A DNA stretch of 64,000 bases from Tridacna crocea (Eukaryota > Mollusca > Bivalvia > Cardiida > Cardiidae), in NCBI GenBank assembly GCA_943736015.1, contig OX031065.1, positions 38,082,427-38,146,426 of the forward strand, read 5' to 3'. Of this stretch, positions 34,185 to 48,000 are shown piece after piece; position 1 is the stretch's first letter, and each line of letters begins with the position of its first letter. The notes beneath the pieces were generated by a model. That model made no database searches. It had not been told where the DNA came from and was given only the letters and a program-made list of their open reading frames with translations. Both the position numbers and the translations under genes were made by a program.

Positions 34185-34390
34185 CAGTGCAGTCTGATCT
34201 TGACTTATGCAGTCCACAATAGCAGTAAATTTTGTGTTTGGTAGTCGAGAGTAAACCCTTTTACTATTCAGTGTACTTTGAAGACAATGTAGATCTGACT
34301 ACACAGAATGTTCAGTCCGATCAGAGATCATAGATCTTATAGGCCTACAACCCTTGGTATGATCTTTGATCTACTTTATTCAATAAGGTG
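34185..34390. repeat. Decayed GATCTACACTGTCC palindromes
   Basis: Blocks CAGTGCAGTCTGATCTTGAC and ATGATCTTTGATCTACTTTA match arms of the family. Confidence 0.4.
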
Positions 34391-34507
34391 AGATTTTTCT
34401 GACAAGAAGATCATCATGATCATTAAAATTGCAACATGAGACTTTTTACTAATTTGATCATTTAGCAGCAGCAGTACTTAGATCTAAAAAGATTCATTCA
34501 TTCATTG

Positions 34508-34742
34508 TTAACTCTTTACCAAACCACAAAATTTTAGACTGGTCCAAAATGAAAGTACTTGCAGATGACAAAATAAATGTAACTCAAAAATTGAAATTTG
34601 TTTTATAAGATAGAAAACATTATGGGAAAAGGAGAAAATGCTGGTTAACAGCATTTTCTCCTTTCACCACAATGTTTTCAAAAGGCATCTAGAATCTACA
34701 TCTCAAGGTCGTAAAAACCAGGGATTGTTTGGTAAAGAGTTA
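34508..34742 (-). mobile_element. Hairpin TTAA element
   Basis: TTAACTCTTTACCAAACCAC to TTGGTAAAGAGTTAG; hairpin core intact with one changed arm segment. Confidence 0.88.
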
Positions 34743-34773
34743 GCCTAAATAACATGCCCTCGGGACCATAGGG

Positions 34774-35214
34774 GGAATAAGAACACCTATTAAGACTTCC
34801 ATCTGATGGTTATAACTTTAAATTTACTATGTTGGCATCTCTTCTTTATAGAGGGCCGTAGGGGCTAGGGGGGCTCAGCCACCCAATAATTTTGAAAATC
34901 ATAGTAACTAAAACTTAAGTTAATGCAATGCAACAACCATGCAAAAAATCTCAGCATTTCGAAGTTAGCTCCTCCCCTCCCCTCCTCCCAATCTTGAAAT
35001 GCTTCCTACGTGCCTGTTATACATATATGCCAGATAATTTTGTCCATTTTGCTTTTTCAGATGATCACCGCGCATTATTATGGTTCTACCCAAACTTTGC
35101 CTTCCAAGAACCCGTTTTCGAAATGCGTAGATCTATAAAGTTATAAAAAGAAGAGATGCCAACATAGTAAAGCCATAACCATCAGATGGACGGCTTCATG
35201 GGTGTTCTTATTCC
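34774..35214. mobile_element. Element with ~80-bp inverted ends, 270 bp upstream of WRNIP1
   Basis: GGAATAAGAACACCTATTAA and the complementary GGTGTTCTTATTCC, continuing inward through CATCTGATGGTTATAA and ATGTTGGCATCTCTTCTTT on both arms. The interior (34855-35140) shows no gene. Family unknown; no clear target duplication. Confidence 0.75.
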
Positions 35215-35435
35215 ACTGTTTTTCAGGTCTGCTAGCAATTTCCCCAGTTAAAAATAGTTAAGGCAATGTGTTTTGGTACATGTGCCACAGGAGATGTGAA
35301 AATGCAGACCACATTCATCGACTGTGATTTGATACTGATTGCAGGATTTCATGATACGAATACTTGTATTACTTTGATCCCAGAAAAACGAACATTTTCG
35401 CAGGTATTAAATTTACTATGACACCGGTAAATATT

Positions 35436-35443
35436 GCGGGAAA
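35436..35443 (-). promoter_or_regulatory. E2F-like site upstream of WRNIP1 (candidate)
   Basis: TTTCCCGC on the minus strand, about 41 bp before the WRNIP1 ATG. The match to the E2F half-site is seen; its use is inferred only from the gene's replication role. There is no TATA box in the 200 bp upstream, and the transcription start is unknown. Confidence 0.25.
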
Positions 35444-35483
35444 GATGTAATCTGAGAAACGCAAAAACAAGAAACTGCTGACT

Positions 35484-36017
35484 ATGGAAACTAAAGGGTT
35501 AATTCAATGTCCCGTTTGTAATAAACGATATCCAAGAGGACAGATTGATTCACACGTGAATTTGTGTCTAAGTGAACCAGACGATGTAACTGTTGTCGAC
35601 GTTCAACCTTCTGTAATTCTAAAAAAACGCAAATCCGACTCTCTCACTTCACATGGGGATGGTTGGGCTTTCATGATGGCAAGTAGCAGCGCGAAAAGGA
35701 CAAAACAAGCAGCCAGTAACAATGACACTGTTGTCATTAATGACAGTGAAAACAGCGAAAGCACATCAAATGAAAATTCTGTGGAAAACCATCGCCCTAA
35801 GCGCAAGGACATGGATAGAGACAAACACTTAGAAAACTCAAAAACTGTTGGCATTGAAGATTTGACAGTTCCATTAGCTGAGTACATGCGTCCAAAAACT
35901 TTTGATACTTATGTGGGACAAGAAAAAGCTGTTGGTTCAACTAGCATACTAAGATCACTGATAAATTCCAAACATCTCCCATCACTGATTTTGTGGGGAC
36001 CACCTGGGTGTGGGAAG
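35484..36017 (+). CDS. WRNIP1: WRNIP1 exon 1: start, UBZ zinc finger, linker, Walker A
   Basis: 178 codons, phase 0 donor (AAG|GTAAGA). Holds the whole UBZ finger, a hydrophilic linker with basic KRK/KR patches (possible nuclear localisation) and the start of the AAA+ domain ([19 protein letters not shown], the usual RarA/WRNIP1 entry). The intron splits the P-loop exactly after the Walker A lysine. Confidence 0.95.
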
Positions 36018-39000
36018 GTAAGAAACTCGTAATGAATGTGTTCTAATGTTACATACTGTAAGTAGGGCCTACATGTATATAGTAGGTTGTTCAGATAGTG
36101 GATCATAGGGACGATCCTAAGTGAGGATTAATTGCTATTTTGTCTCATCTAGCAGAAACCACATGTTTGCTACTGTTTTTAGGTTACTGATTTAATGCTT
36201 TGATAGGCTTTAGTGTGAGACCAATGCAATTTAATTTTCGCTTTGTATAGAGGTAACATTGGAATTTCTGAAAATTATAATATTGAATACTGAGTTTAAC
36301 TCGTTACCACACAATCCCGACTTTTAACGACCCTGAGAAAGAAGCCTTTTGAAAAAATTGTTCGAAAAAGAGAAAATGCTGGTAACCAGCATTTTCTCCT
36401 TTTCCCACAATGTTTGCTATCCTTCCCTGACCAAATTTCAACATTTCAATCACATTTATTTGTTGTCTTTAAATGTTTTTGATTTGGACTGTTCTAAATT
36501 TTCTTGTGTGGTAAAGAGTTAATTTTTTATTTGTTTTCAGACCACTCTTGCTAAAATATTAGCTAATAGATTTAAAGACAAGATGGTCTTCAAGAAACTT
36601 TCTGCTGTCAACTCTGGTGTTAAAGATGTTTCCGATGTGGTGAAACAGGCCAAAAATGATCGAAAAATGTTTCAGAAAGCTACTGTTCTATTTCTTGATG
36701 AAATTCACAGATTTAATAAACTGCAGCAGGTAAGTAACTTAATTCTGAAGCAGGCATCAGAATTACAGGTCTGTCCAAATTAAAAAGAAATACAAAACAT
36801 TTGCAGACAGCATTATCTAATGTGGCTCAAATGACAAAGTTGTCTCAGGTTCCAAACATCCTGGAAAGAGTAGAACCTGCATTAACTATTAGTACACATC
36901 TTCTTCTCTGAAACTACTCGACCATTTTTTTTATGAAACTGCATGCCATAGTCCTCTAGAAGTTTCTCATAGAATTTAACTCTAATATTGTAATCTCTGG
37001 TTGCCAAGACTACAATACTGAAAAAAATATCTAAAATCTTTAAAAAATCATAATTGTCCCAAAGCATAAAACCTTGGACTAACAAGTTTGGCATGTAGCT
37101 TCACCTGATAGACCTGTGCCAAAGTTCTTCAAATTAACCCTTCAGCAATCAGTCCCTGGTTTTTATGGGCCTGAGATAGAAACCTTTTGAAAAAATTGTG
37201 GGAAAAGGAGAAAATGCTAGCATTTTCTCCTTTTTCCAAAATGTTTTCTACCCTTCTGTTAACAAGTTTCAATTTTTGAGTTTTGTGTAATTTGTTGTCT
37301 TCAAGTCCTTTCAACTTGGACCAGTCTAAAATTTTGCCGTTTGGTAAAGAGTAAAGCCCTGGGGCCAATTTGGCCTGCAACTTTGGGGTCACAAGTTTTA
37401 CATGGGTTTATATATTGGAAAACATGAAGTCAGTATGACTCAAGGTCTTAATTCTGATCAAGGAAAATAGCTCCTGTTATAGTAGATATATCTCAATTTA
37501 GTTTGTTACCTCCCTTGATTATCAGACTAGTCTAATACATTATATGTTGCTGGGTATTCGAGATTTTGGGTTAGAAAATGTTCAATTTGAAGTTCGAGGG
37601 ATTTGTTTTAATGTTACACTCAGACAGGTTTAACCCTATACTACACAATGACAAGTTTTGACGCCCCTGAGAATGAAGTCTTCTAAAAACATTGTTGGCA
37701 AAGTAGAAAATGCTGGTAACCAGCATTTTCTGCTTTGCCTACAAATGTTTCTTCTCCATCAAAAGATAAATGGAGCATTTGATCCAGATTGAAATTGTCG
37801 TCTGCAGCTGCTTTCAATTTGGATAAGGCTAGAATCATGTCTTGTGGTAAAAGGTTAATACTTGATATAAAGTAAGGTTTCTGTCATTCAGTTTTTATAT
37901 GTTTGAACTCCTTTGAATAATGCGCAAATACCTCTTTCCTGGTTTCTCAGTATGAGGCTTCATCTTGGAAAAAGGGGGCCTTATGTAAAAAATTGTTTTT
38001 CACTAATACATGTATCTCCTACATCAGTGCTCAAAACTTTGTGAAATTTCAAACCTGAATTTGTTGTAACATTGCCCAGATACCTCTTTCCCGGTTTCTC
38101 AATTACAGCCTGCATCGTGGAAAAAGGGGCTTCTTGTAAAAAATTGTTATAACTTCGTATTTGAACTCCTTGGAACAATGCGCGAATATCTCTTTCTCAG
38201 TTTCTCAGTTTGAGGCTGCATCACGGAAAAAGGGGGCCTCATGTATAAAATTATTTTTCACTGATATCTCCTACATTAGGGGTCACAAGTTCATGAAATT
38301 TCAAATCTGAATTCATTGGAACATTGCCCAGATACTTCTTTCCTGGTTTCAGGCTGCGTCATGGAAAAAGGGGCTTCATGTAAAAAATCATTTTATGATA
38401 CTTATTTTCCGGTTTCTCAATTACAGGCTGCGTCGCGGAAAATGGAGGCTTCATGTAAAAATCATTTTATGTAATATCTCCCACATTACTGCTCAAAATT
38501 TCAGGAAATTTCAAATTTGAATTTTTATTGAAAAATGCCACAAACCACGCACCCTTTGTATTTATTCCTATTATGCAATATTGTCTTATGGGAAAAGGGG
38601 CTTAAAGCAGGCTTAGTGGGCTTAGTGTCCTCTACAAGTTTGTGATGGCTATTACTCAAAAAGTTAAAGTATTACAGCTGTTAATGTAAAAATTCAGATA
38701 TATCTTATTGATTAATAAAAAATGTAATTTTTCCATGTTTCAAGACGTTTAAGGGGAAAAGGGGGCTTCATGGTAGAGTTAGAATCAATTTTTCTCCATT
38801 ATCTTGCTGGTCATAATTTCACATTTCATTTTCAGTTACTATCCTCCCCAAAGAATTTTGCTGTCAGTCTGTCCATTTGTCTGTCCATTTAAATATATAT
38901 TGGGAACATCTCTAAGATAGTAATTGCCTTTTCACTTCAATTTTTGGGGGCATCCTTTTAGAATAAAAGAAGTGAATTTATATTAATTTTATACATTTTA

Positions 39001-42000
39001 TGACAAGCACTTGTTCTGGGAGCAGAACCCATCTCTCATGGCTATTGTCTTTATTTATTCTTTCTCGCATGACAATATTTTGGGATTGACCATATTCAAA
39101 GCATCTTCAGTCAATGAATTAAATCTTGTTAATGTGATGATTTCTGAGTGTGATAGCGTAGAATATATTGTGGGGAAAGGAGAAAATGCTGGTTACCAGC
39201 ATTTTCTCCTTTTCCCACAGTGTTTTCTATAGGCTTCCTTCTCAAGCTATCTAAAGATCTGGACTATGTACTAAAAGAGTTACCGTAAAAGAAAATACCC
39301 TGTTAACCCTTTACTAGACAGCAAAATTTTCGACCTGTCCAAATCAAAAGCATTTGCAGACTACAATTTCATTGTGGCCCAAATGATACCATTTTTCTTT
39401 GATAGGATAGAAAACCTTGTAGGAAAAGTAGAAAATGCTGGTTACAAGCATTTCTTCCTTTTCCCAAAATGTTTTCTAAAGCCTTCTTCTTCAGGATCAT
39501 TAATAATCGGCATTGTATGATAACTCTTTACCACATAGTCCCGACATTTAAAGACTCTGAGAAAAAAAGCCTTTGAAAACATTGTGTGAAAAGGAGAAAA
39601 TGCTGGTTACCAGCATTTTCTCCTTTTCACACAACGTTTTCTACCCTATCCAAATCAAATTTTAATTTTAATTCACATGTATTATGTTGTCTGAAAATGC
39701 TTTCAATTTGGACTGCTTTATATTTTTGTCATTTGCTATAGACTTAACTCATTACCAAACGACAAAATTTTAGGTTTGTCCAAATTGAAAGCATTTGCAG
39801 ACAACAAAATAAAAGTGACTGAAAATCTAAAATTTGTTTTCTGAAGGATAGCAAACATTGTGGGAAAAGGAGAAAATGCTGGTTACCGGCATTTTCTCCT
39901 CTTCCCACAATGTTTGCAAAAGGCTTCTACCTCAGGGTCATTAAAAGTAGGGATTGTGTGGTAATGGGTTAAAGGGTTTTTATGTCATGGTTGTCTGTTC
40001 AAAATTCACTTTACTGTACATTTCTATTGCCTAACTTTCAGGATTCCCTTTTACCACACATAGAGGATGGTACAATCACATTAATAGGAGCTACAACAGA
40101 AAATCCATCATTCCAAGTGAACAATGCCCTTCTGAGTCGGTGCAAGGTCATCATCCTAGAGAAGCTAGACTGTGAAGGGATTAGTAAAATTTTGATCAAT
40201 ACTGTGGAAAAGCTTGGATACCATTTATTTGATACAGAGGAGGAAATCCATTGTGAGAGGAAACATCACCCAAGGTACTGTTGTTGATGTCTGTTCAAAA
40301 ACACAAATTTTAGTCCTTTCAAATATAAGAATTTTAATGCATCTGCAGGCAACAAGTTCGCAATTTTTACAAATTAATTTAAGTTGGCTGATATGGAAAA
40401 AAAGCAATGTGGGAAAAGGAGAAAATGCTGGTTACCAGTATTTTCTCCTTTTCCCACAGTGCATTTGAAAAGCTGTTTTCTCAGGGTTGTTAAAACTTTG
40501 TTAGGTGTGGTAAAGGGTAAGGTCTTTGCCATATGCCAATACTGTATTTTAGATTTGTCCATTTAGAAGTATATACAGAAGAGAATAATTAAATAGCTAT
40601 GATTTAACTCTTTATCAGATGACAAAATTTTGGACTGGTCCAAGCTGAATGCACTTGCATACGACAAAATAAACGTAACTCAATAATTAAAATTTGTTTC
40701 CAGCAGGCTAGAAAACATGGGAAAAGGAGAAAATGCTGGTTACCAGCAATTTCTCCTTTTCCAATAATATTTTCAAAAGGCCTCAATCTCAGGGTTGTAA
40801 AAACCAGGGGTTGTTTAGGAAAGAGTTTATTTATTAGATTTATTAGATATGTCTGTGAAAGGTAGAAAATGTGATGGAAGAAGAGCAAAAAAAGCAGAAT
40901 GTACTCTTTTTCTCAAAGTATTTTTCAAAGGCCTTCTTCCTTAGAGTCATGTGGTAGCACTGTTTGATAGACGTAACTTACTTACTTCTGTAACAAGTTT
41001 ACCACAGCATACTTACACAATCAATGCATTTTAGAATATGGATAAGCAATACTGTTACAAATTCAGAGATGTAGGTGACAGTGATATAGGGCAAGAGTGT
41101 TGGACTTTGATTTTGCTCAGAGGTCAGCATTTGCTATTGTGTGATGTAGATCAAAGATCTGACTGCATATTTTTCTCAGTTTAATCTTGATCTTTGCCAT
41201 CTACAAAAGTTATCTAGGACCAAATTTGACAGGGAAAGAGTTAAATATTAATTCAGTCTAGTGCATGAATACAAATATTAACATTTTTGCAAAAGGAGAA
41301 ACTGACTTTTACTTTTTTCACAATGGTTTAATTGAACTCTGTTAAAAGGCAAAAAATGTTGTTTGCAGAAGTTAATGAGTTAACTCTTTAAAAAATGATA
41401 GAATCTTTGACAAGTTCAAATTGAAAGCTTTTGTAGACAACAAAATAAATTTGACTCAAAAATTGAAATTTGTTTTGGAAACGGTAGAAAACATATTGGG
41501 GGAAAAAGAGGAAATACTGGTTTTCAAAGACCCTTCTATCTGGGTTGTCATAAAATAATTTAAGTGACTCAAAAATTGAAATTTGTTTGGAAAGGGCAGA
41601 AAAGATTGTGGGAAAAGGAGAAAATGCTGGTTTCCAGCATTTTCTCTTTTTTCTACAATGTTTTCAAAAGCTGTCTTTCTCAGGGTTGTTAAAAATCGGG
41701 ATTGTGTGTTGAAGAGTTAAATGAAATGAAACTTGCCTTTCTAAATGCAGAAAACATGGAGGGAAAAAGGGAAATGCTGAACAGCATTTTCTTCTTTCCC
41801 TCAATATTTTCAAAAGCCTTCTTCTCCGGTTTGTTAACACTTTTGCCTGTGTGGTAAAAGATTAAGAACCTTTTCATATTTTTCATTTGATATTTTGAAG
41901 TTCAAAACCAGTTTGGATACAAAAGTCAGCCATAGACCTTCTGACACAGATCTGTGATGGAGATGCAAGGATAGCTCTGAATGGTCTACAAATGGCAGTA

Positions 42001-45000
42001 CAGTCCCAAATTTCAGCTTCCAGCCAATCAGATCCTTCCTATGAAAAAACAAAAGATGCTGTTGCCGGAAGTCTATCAAAAAAAGACTTGAAAGTTGTTG
42101 TTGTGAAGGCAGATGAAGTGAAGCAAAGCTTGCAGAAATCTCATCTGGCTTATGATAAAACAGGTAATGGATATATGTTTATATACATTGAGCTTTTAAC
42201 CCATTACCAAACGACAAAATTTTAGACTGGTCCAAATTGAAAGCATTTGCAGACGACAAAATAAAGGTTACTGAAAAACTGAAATTTGTTCTGGGAAGGA
42301 TAGAAAACACTGTGGGAAAAGGAGAAAATGCTGGTTACCAGCATTTTCTCCTTTTCCCACAGTGTTTTCAAAAGGCTTCTTTCTCAGGGGCGTCAAAAGT
42401 AGGAATTGTGTGGTAATGGGTTAACCCTTTACCACACAATCCCAACTTTTAATGATCCTGAGGAGGAAGGCTCTTCAAAACATTGTGGGAAAAGAGGAAA
42501 ATGCTGGTAACAAGTACTTTCTCCTTATCCCACAATGTTTTCTTCCCTTAGAAAGACAGGCCCAATAATTTGAGTAATATTCAATTTATTGTTTGCAAAT
42601 GCTTTCAATTTAGACAGGTTTAAAATTTTGTTTTTTGGTAACGAGTTAACATTAGAATATACAATAACCCCTAACCAAGCAATCTTGTGTATGAATGACC
42701 CTAATTGTAGAAGACTTAATCCTTTACTCCATAGATACTCATTTCTACGCATTGCTTGTAGGAGCCTTTGGAAAACATTGTGGCAAAAGGTGAAATTGCT
42801 CGTGACGAGCAATTTCACCTTTTGCCACAATGTTTTCTACACTATCAAAAGGTGTCATATACACATAAGAAAAGGCTTCATCCTTGCTGTTATTGTTGAG
42901 GGTCAATTAGAGATACCATAGAAATGCCTTAACGGGTAAAGGGTTTAGAAAATGCTGTGAATTAAATTTAGGAAAATAGACTTTTTATATGTCCGAAGGG
43001 TAATGTTATAGCCCTGGTCATGTGTCCGTCTGTCTGCCTGTCAGTTCGTTTGCAATTTCTTTTGTGCATAACTCCTCCTTAAGTTTTTATCGGAATAATG
43101 TTCTTTCAGCACAAAGCAGAAAAAATATGAATTAGGAGAAAATGCTATTTACCAACATTTTTACTTTATCTTGCAATGTTTGCCATAGCTTTCTCCAATG
43201 TTGTAAAAACATGGGATTATCTTCTAATTTTTGTATAAGCAGAAAATGGAACATTTTCTTCTGTACATGCTATAATGCTGGAAATAGAAATTTCTCAGTG
43301 AACTGAAGCCTTATCATTCCATTGCAAGTTACAATTTTTATGTACGATTAGAAGATTATAGTGTTTTTTTTTTTTTTCAGTACTAAACTTGTCAAGTTTC
43401 AACTAATGCGATAATCACTTTCTTTCTAATAACTTTCTTTCAAAGGACAAGAAGTTAATCTTTTAACCCATTACCTCACAGTCCCTTCTTTTGATGACCC
43501 TGGGAGAGAAGCCTTTTGAAAACATTGTGGGAAAAGGAGAAAATGTTGGTAACCAGCATTTTCCCCTTTTACCACAATGTTTTCTATCCTTCACAGAACA
43601 AATTCAATTTTTTTAAGTCACTTTTATTTTGTCATCTGCAAATGCTTTGAATTTTGACCAGACTAAAATTTGGTAAAGAGTTAATGTTTTTAGAAAGGAA
43701 AATTCATGCAAGGATCTAGACATACTTGGTATTTCATTCTTGAACATCTGGATTTAATATATTCACTCTATTTTTTTGTAATGTTCTAAAAAGTCAAGTC
43801 TGATTTCGCTCTGTTTAGCCCGCCCGGGTGGCTCAGTGGTGAGCGTGTCAGACTCATGACCTGGTGGTTGTGAGTTCGATACCCGGTTGAGGCGAACTTT
43901 CTTTCCGGCGTATTTTCGCCTGTCACCTCTGCTGAAGCATGTGAGAAAAGTAGTCGGTGGCTTTGGAAAGAAAGTAGTGTAAGTACCGGTGTGAGAAAGC
44001 CAGGAAACACATGTGCGTCACCGACCGCCATGATTTGACCCTAGCTGTTAAAGTGGCGTTAAACCCCAATACAACCAACCAACCAACATCGCTCTGTTAC
44101 TCACCAAAATAATACCTTGTCTATCTTCTTTATTTTTCAGGAGAAGAGCACTATAACATGCTGTCTGCCTTTCATAAGTCGATTCGTGGATCAGCTGACA
44201 GTGCTGCCCTCTACTGGCTAGCAAGAATGTTGGAGGGTGGGGAGTCCCCAACAGTAGTAGCTCGTTGTTTAGTTGCATGTGCCACAGAGGATATAGGTAT
44301 GATACTATTATGTGATTTTTTAAAATTTCTTTTGGTCTTTTTTTCTTTGAGAAAAATTACAACCATTATATTGAAATACAATTGTTTAGTGGACAGCCAT
44401 AGAAATCATCAAATAGTTATGGATAAGTAAAATCCATTTAGTATAACAATGGACTGGATCTAGAAGTAGAATGATCTAGAAGTATACTTGCAGAAAATTG
44501 ATTTGTAGCAAAAAGTTAAACTCTTTACCACTCGAGAAAATTTTAGACTGGTCCAAATTGAAAGCATTTGCAGACGACAAAATAAAGGTGACTACAAAAT
44601 AGAAATTTGTTATGGAAAGGGTAGAAAACACTGTGGGAAAAGGAGAAAATGCTGGTTACCAGCATTTTCTCCTTTTCCCATAGTGTTTTCAAAAGGCTTC
44701 TTTCTCAGGGGCGTCAAAAGTAGAGGTTGTGTGGTAATGGGCTAAATTAATGTCAGCCAGTGTACACTGTGCAGGCTGACATGGGTTGATACTTTTTGCA
44801 AATGCATTAAGTCCCCTTTTCAAAGAGCATGACTCATATACAATTATACATGTATTTTGTAGGTTTGGCTGACCCACAGGCTTTGGTTATGGCTATTGCA
44901 GCATTTCAGGCATGCCAGTTTCTTGGGATGCCAGAGTGTGAGGTATGTTTATGTCTTTTGTTCTCTTTTATATATACTTCTCAAAGTTTGATAGGGATCA

Positions 45001-48000
45001 TTTGGATTTTTTAACTTGGGTATTTGTTACAGCAGTGCTGTTTTGCATCAAAAACATCCATTTCCACAAGTGGTTTATTTCATCTGTGCGGCACTGTATC
45101 ACATGTCACACTTTATATCTATCGAATCTAATATGGTCATCGCTAGTAAATTTTGAGTAGGATACTTAATTACGATTTCATGAATGATTCTTTGGATTTG
45201 GATGTTCACTCTTTCACAAAATGATTCTTTGTTCACAAACCTGGGAAGACAGCTTTGGAAAATATTTTAGAAAAAGAAAATGCATGTAAGCAGCACTTTC
45301 TTTATTCCCCAAATATGCATTTTACCTTTTCCCACATCCTTTATTATACCCTCACAAAACAAATGTTTTCGGGGGTATACTGGAATCTGCCTGTCCATGT
45401 GTCTGTCCGTCTGTATGTCTGTCAGTGTGTCTGTCTGTGTACAAAATACTAGCAAGTTTGTGTCACAAACTCCTCCTACAGTTTGCCTTCGATTGCTTTG
45501 AAAGTTTGCATATATTTTGATCAAATACCGAAGATTGCAAGATGTAGTTTTCAAGTGTCAGCTCCTCCTAGTTGAGGAATAATCTCCCCTTGAACTTGAC
45601 ACCTTTTGTCTGTCAAAATGATAGTCACTTTCAGTGATAACTCAAGTTGAATTTGTCATCAGCAAATGCTTCTGGGATGGACTAGACTGAAATTTGGTTG
45701 TTTGATGCAGAGACAATCCTTTAACCCTTCACCTGCTGGATAAATTAAGTGAAACTTTTCAAGCCAATAGCAAAAACCCAAACTATGCTATTTCAAGTGC
45801 ATTTTATACGCCCGTCGAAGACAGGACGTATTATGGGATCACCCGTGGCGGGCGGGCGTCCGGGCAGGCGGGCGGCATCCAGTTCTTTGTCAGGAGCATA
45901 TCTCCAAAACTATTCTAAATAGGGTTATGAAATTTCATGGGTGGATAGATCTCACCGAGGGGGAGTGCAGTGCACAGGAACCATAACTCTTGTTCGCTTA
46001 ATTTTTGAGTTATTGCCCTTTGTTGTTTTTCATACTTGAATTTATTCCGGAGCATATCTCCAAAACTATACTAGCTAGGGTTATGAAATTTCGTGGGTGG
46101 ATAGGTCTCACTGAGGGGGAGTGCATTGCACAGGAACCATAACTCTTGCTTGCTTAATTTTTGAGTTAATGCCCTTTGTCGTTTTTCATACTTGAATTTT
46201 GTCCGAAGCATATCTCCAAAACCATACTAGCTAGGGTTATGAAATTTCATGGTCAGATAGATCTCACCGAGGGGTAGTGCAGTGCACAGGAATCATAACT
46301 CTTGTTTGCTTAATTTTTGAGTTATTGCCATTTGTCGTTTTTATACTTGAATTTTGTCCGATGAATATCTCCAAAACTATACTACCTAGGGTTATGAAAT
46401 TCCATGGGTAAATAGATCTCATCAAGGGGGAGTGCAGTGCACAGGAATCATAACTCTTGCTTGCTTAATTTTTGAGTTATTGCCCTTTGTCGTTTTTCAT
46501 ACTTGAATTTTGTCCGGAGCATATCTCCAAAAGTATACTAGCTAGGGTTATGAAATTTCATGGGTGGATAGATCTCATCGAGGGGGAGTGCAGTGCACAG
46601 GAACCATAACTTGTTTGCTTAATTTTTGAGTTATTGCCCTTTGTCGTTTTTCATACTTGAATTTTGTCCGGTTAATTTCTCCATAATTATACTAGCTAGG
46701 GTTATGAAATTTCATGGTTGGATAGATCTCATCAAGGGGTAGTGCAGTGCACAGGAAGCATAACTCTTGCTTGCTTAATTTTTGAGTTAGTGCCCTTTGT
46801 CGTTTTTCATACTTGAATTTTGTCCGGAGCATATCTCCAAAAGTATACTAGCTAGGGTTATGAAATTTCATGGGTGGATAGATCTCATCAAGGGGGAGTG
46901 TAGTGCACAGGAATCACAACTCTTGCTTGCTTAATTTTTGAGTTATTGTCCTTTGTCGTTTTTCATACTTGAATTTTGTCCGGTGCATGTCCCAGCTTTA
47001 CAACTTGGGGTAAGACGGGCGTATCTTGCAATAATTTGCCGCTCTTGTTTTAAGAAAAATATCTCTTTATTGGACAGTGTAGATCCAAGATCAGACTGCA
47101 CGTTCTGTGCAGTCTGATCTTGATCTACGCTGTCCGCAAAACGTCAGCAAGTCGCGATAAGTAGATTAAGGATTAACATACAGTCAAGATATATAACGAC
47201 CATAAAGGAAAGGGCTTTAGTAAATAATGTTGGAAAAGGAGAAATATTGGCATTTATCCTATACCACACAATCTCAACTTTTAACAACCCTAGTTTTTGA
47301 AAACTTTATAAGGCAAAAGGAAAAAAATCTTGTAACCAGCATTTTCTCCTTATCCTACAATGTTTTCTAAACTTTCAAAGACATATCACATCATTTAAGC
47401 AACATTTTATTGATATTCAGCAATTCTTCAAATATGGACAAAGCCAAAACTCAACCTTTTACCACAAAAACTCAAGTTTAACAACCCTGAAGAAGTAGAT
47501 ATTTGGAAAAATTGTGGAAAAAAGAGAAAATGCTGGTAACATCATAGATTTCCTCATTTGAGCTGCATTTAATTTTCTGTCTGCAAATGCTTTCAATTCA
47601 GTCAAGTCAAAAGTTTTTTAACCCTTTCCCAAACGACAAATTTTGGGCTCTTCCAAACTCAAAGAGTTTGCAGATGACAATTTCAAATTTGATAAAAATG
47701 GCAGAAAGTTCTGCAAATGGGTAGAAAACACTGTGGGAAAAGGAGAAATTGCTCGTTATGAGCAATTTCTCCTTTTCCCACAGTGTTTTCAGAAGACTTG
47801 TACTGTAGACACGTAAAAACAAGGGCTTGTTTGGGAAAGGGTTTAATCTAGATTTTCTTGATTAGAAAATCTGTTAGAGAATTTGACAAAATAGCCCAAG
47901 ATCAAACCGCACATTTTGTGGTTTTTGATCTATGTTTATACTGTCATAACAGTACATAATGTTGCCCATAGGTTGCGAGAAATGTGAACAATTTTTTCAG

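Noticed and set aside
43819-43890. Possible tRNA gene in WRNIP1 intron 4
   Set aside because: Followed by a SINE body and tail shared with 7620-7765; a tRNA-derived head only.
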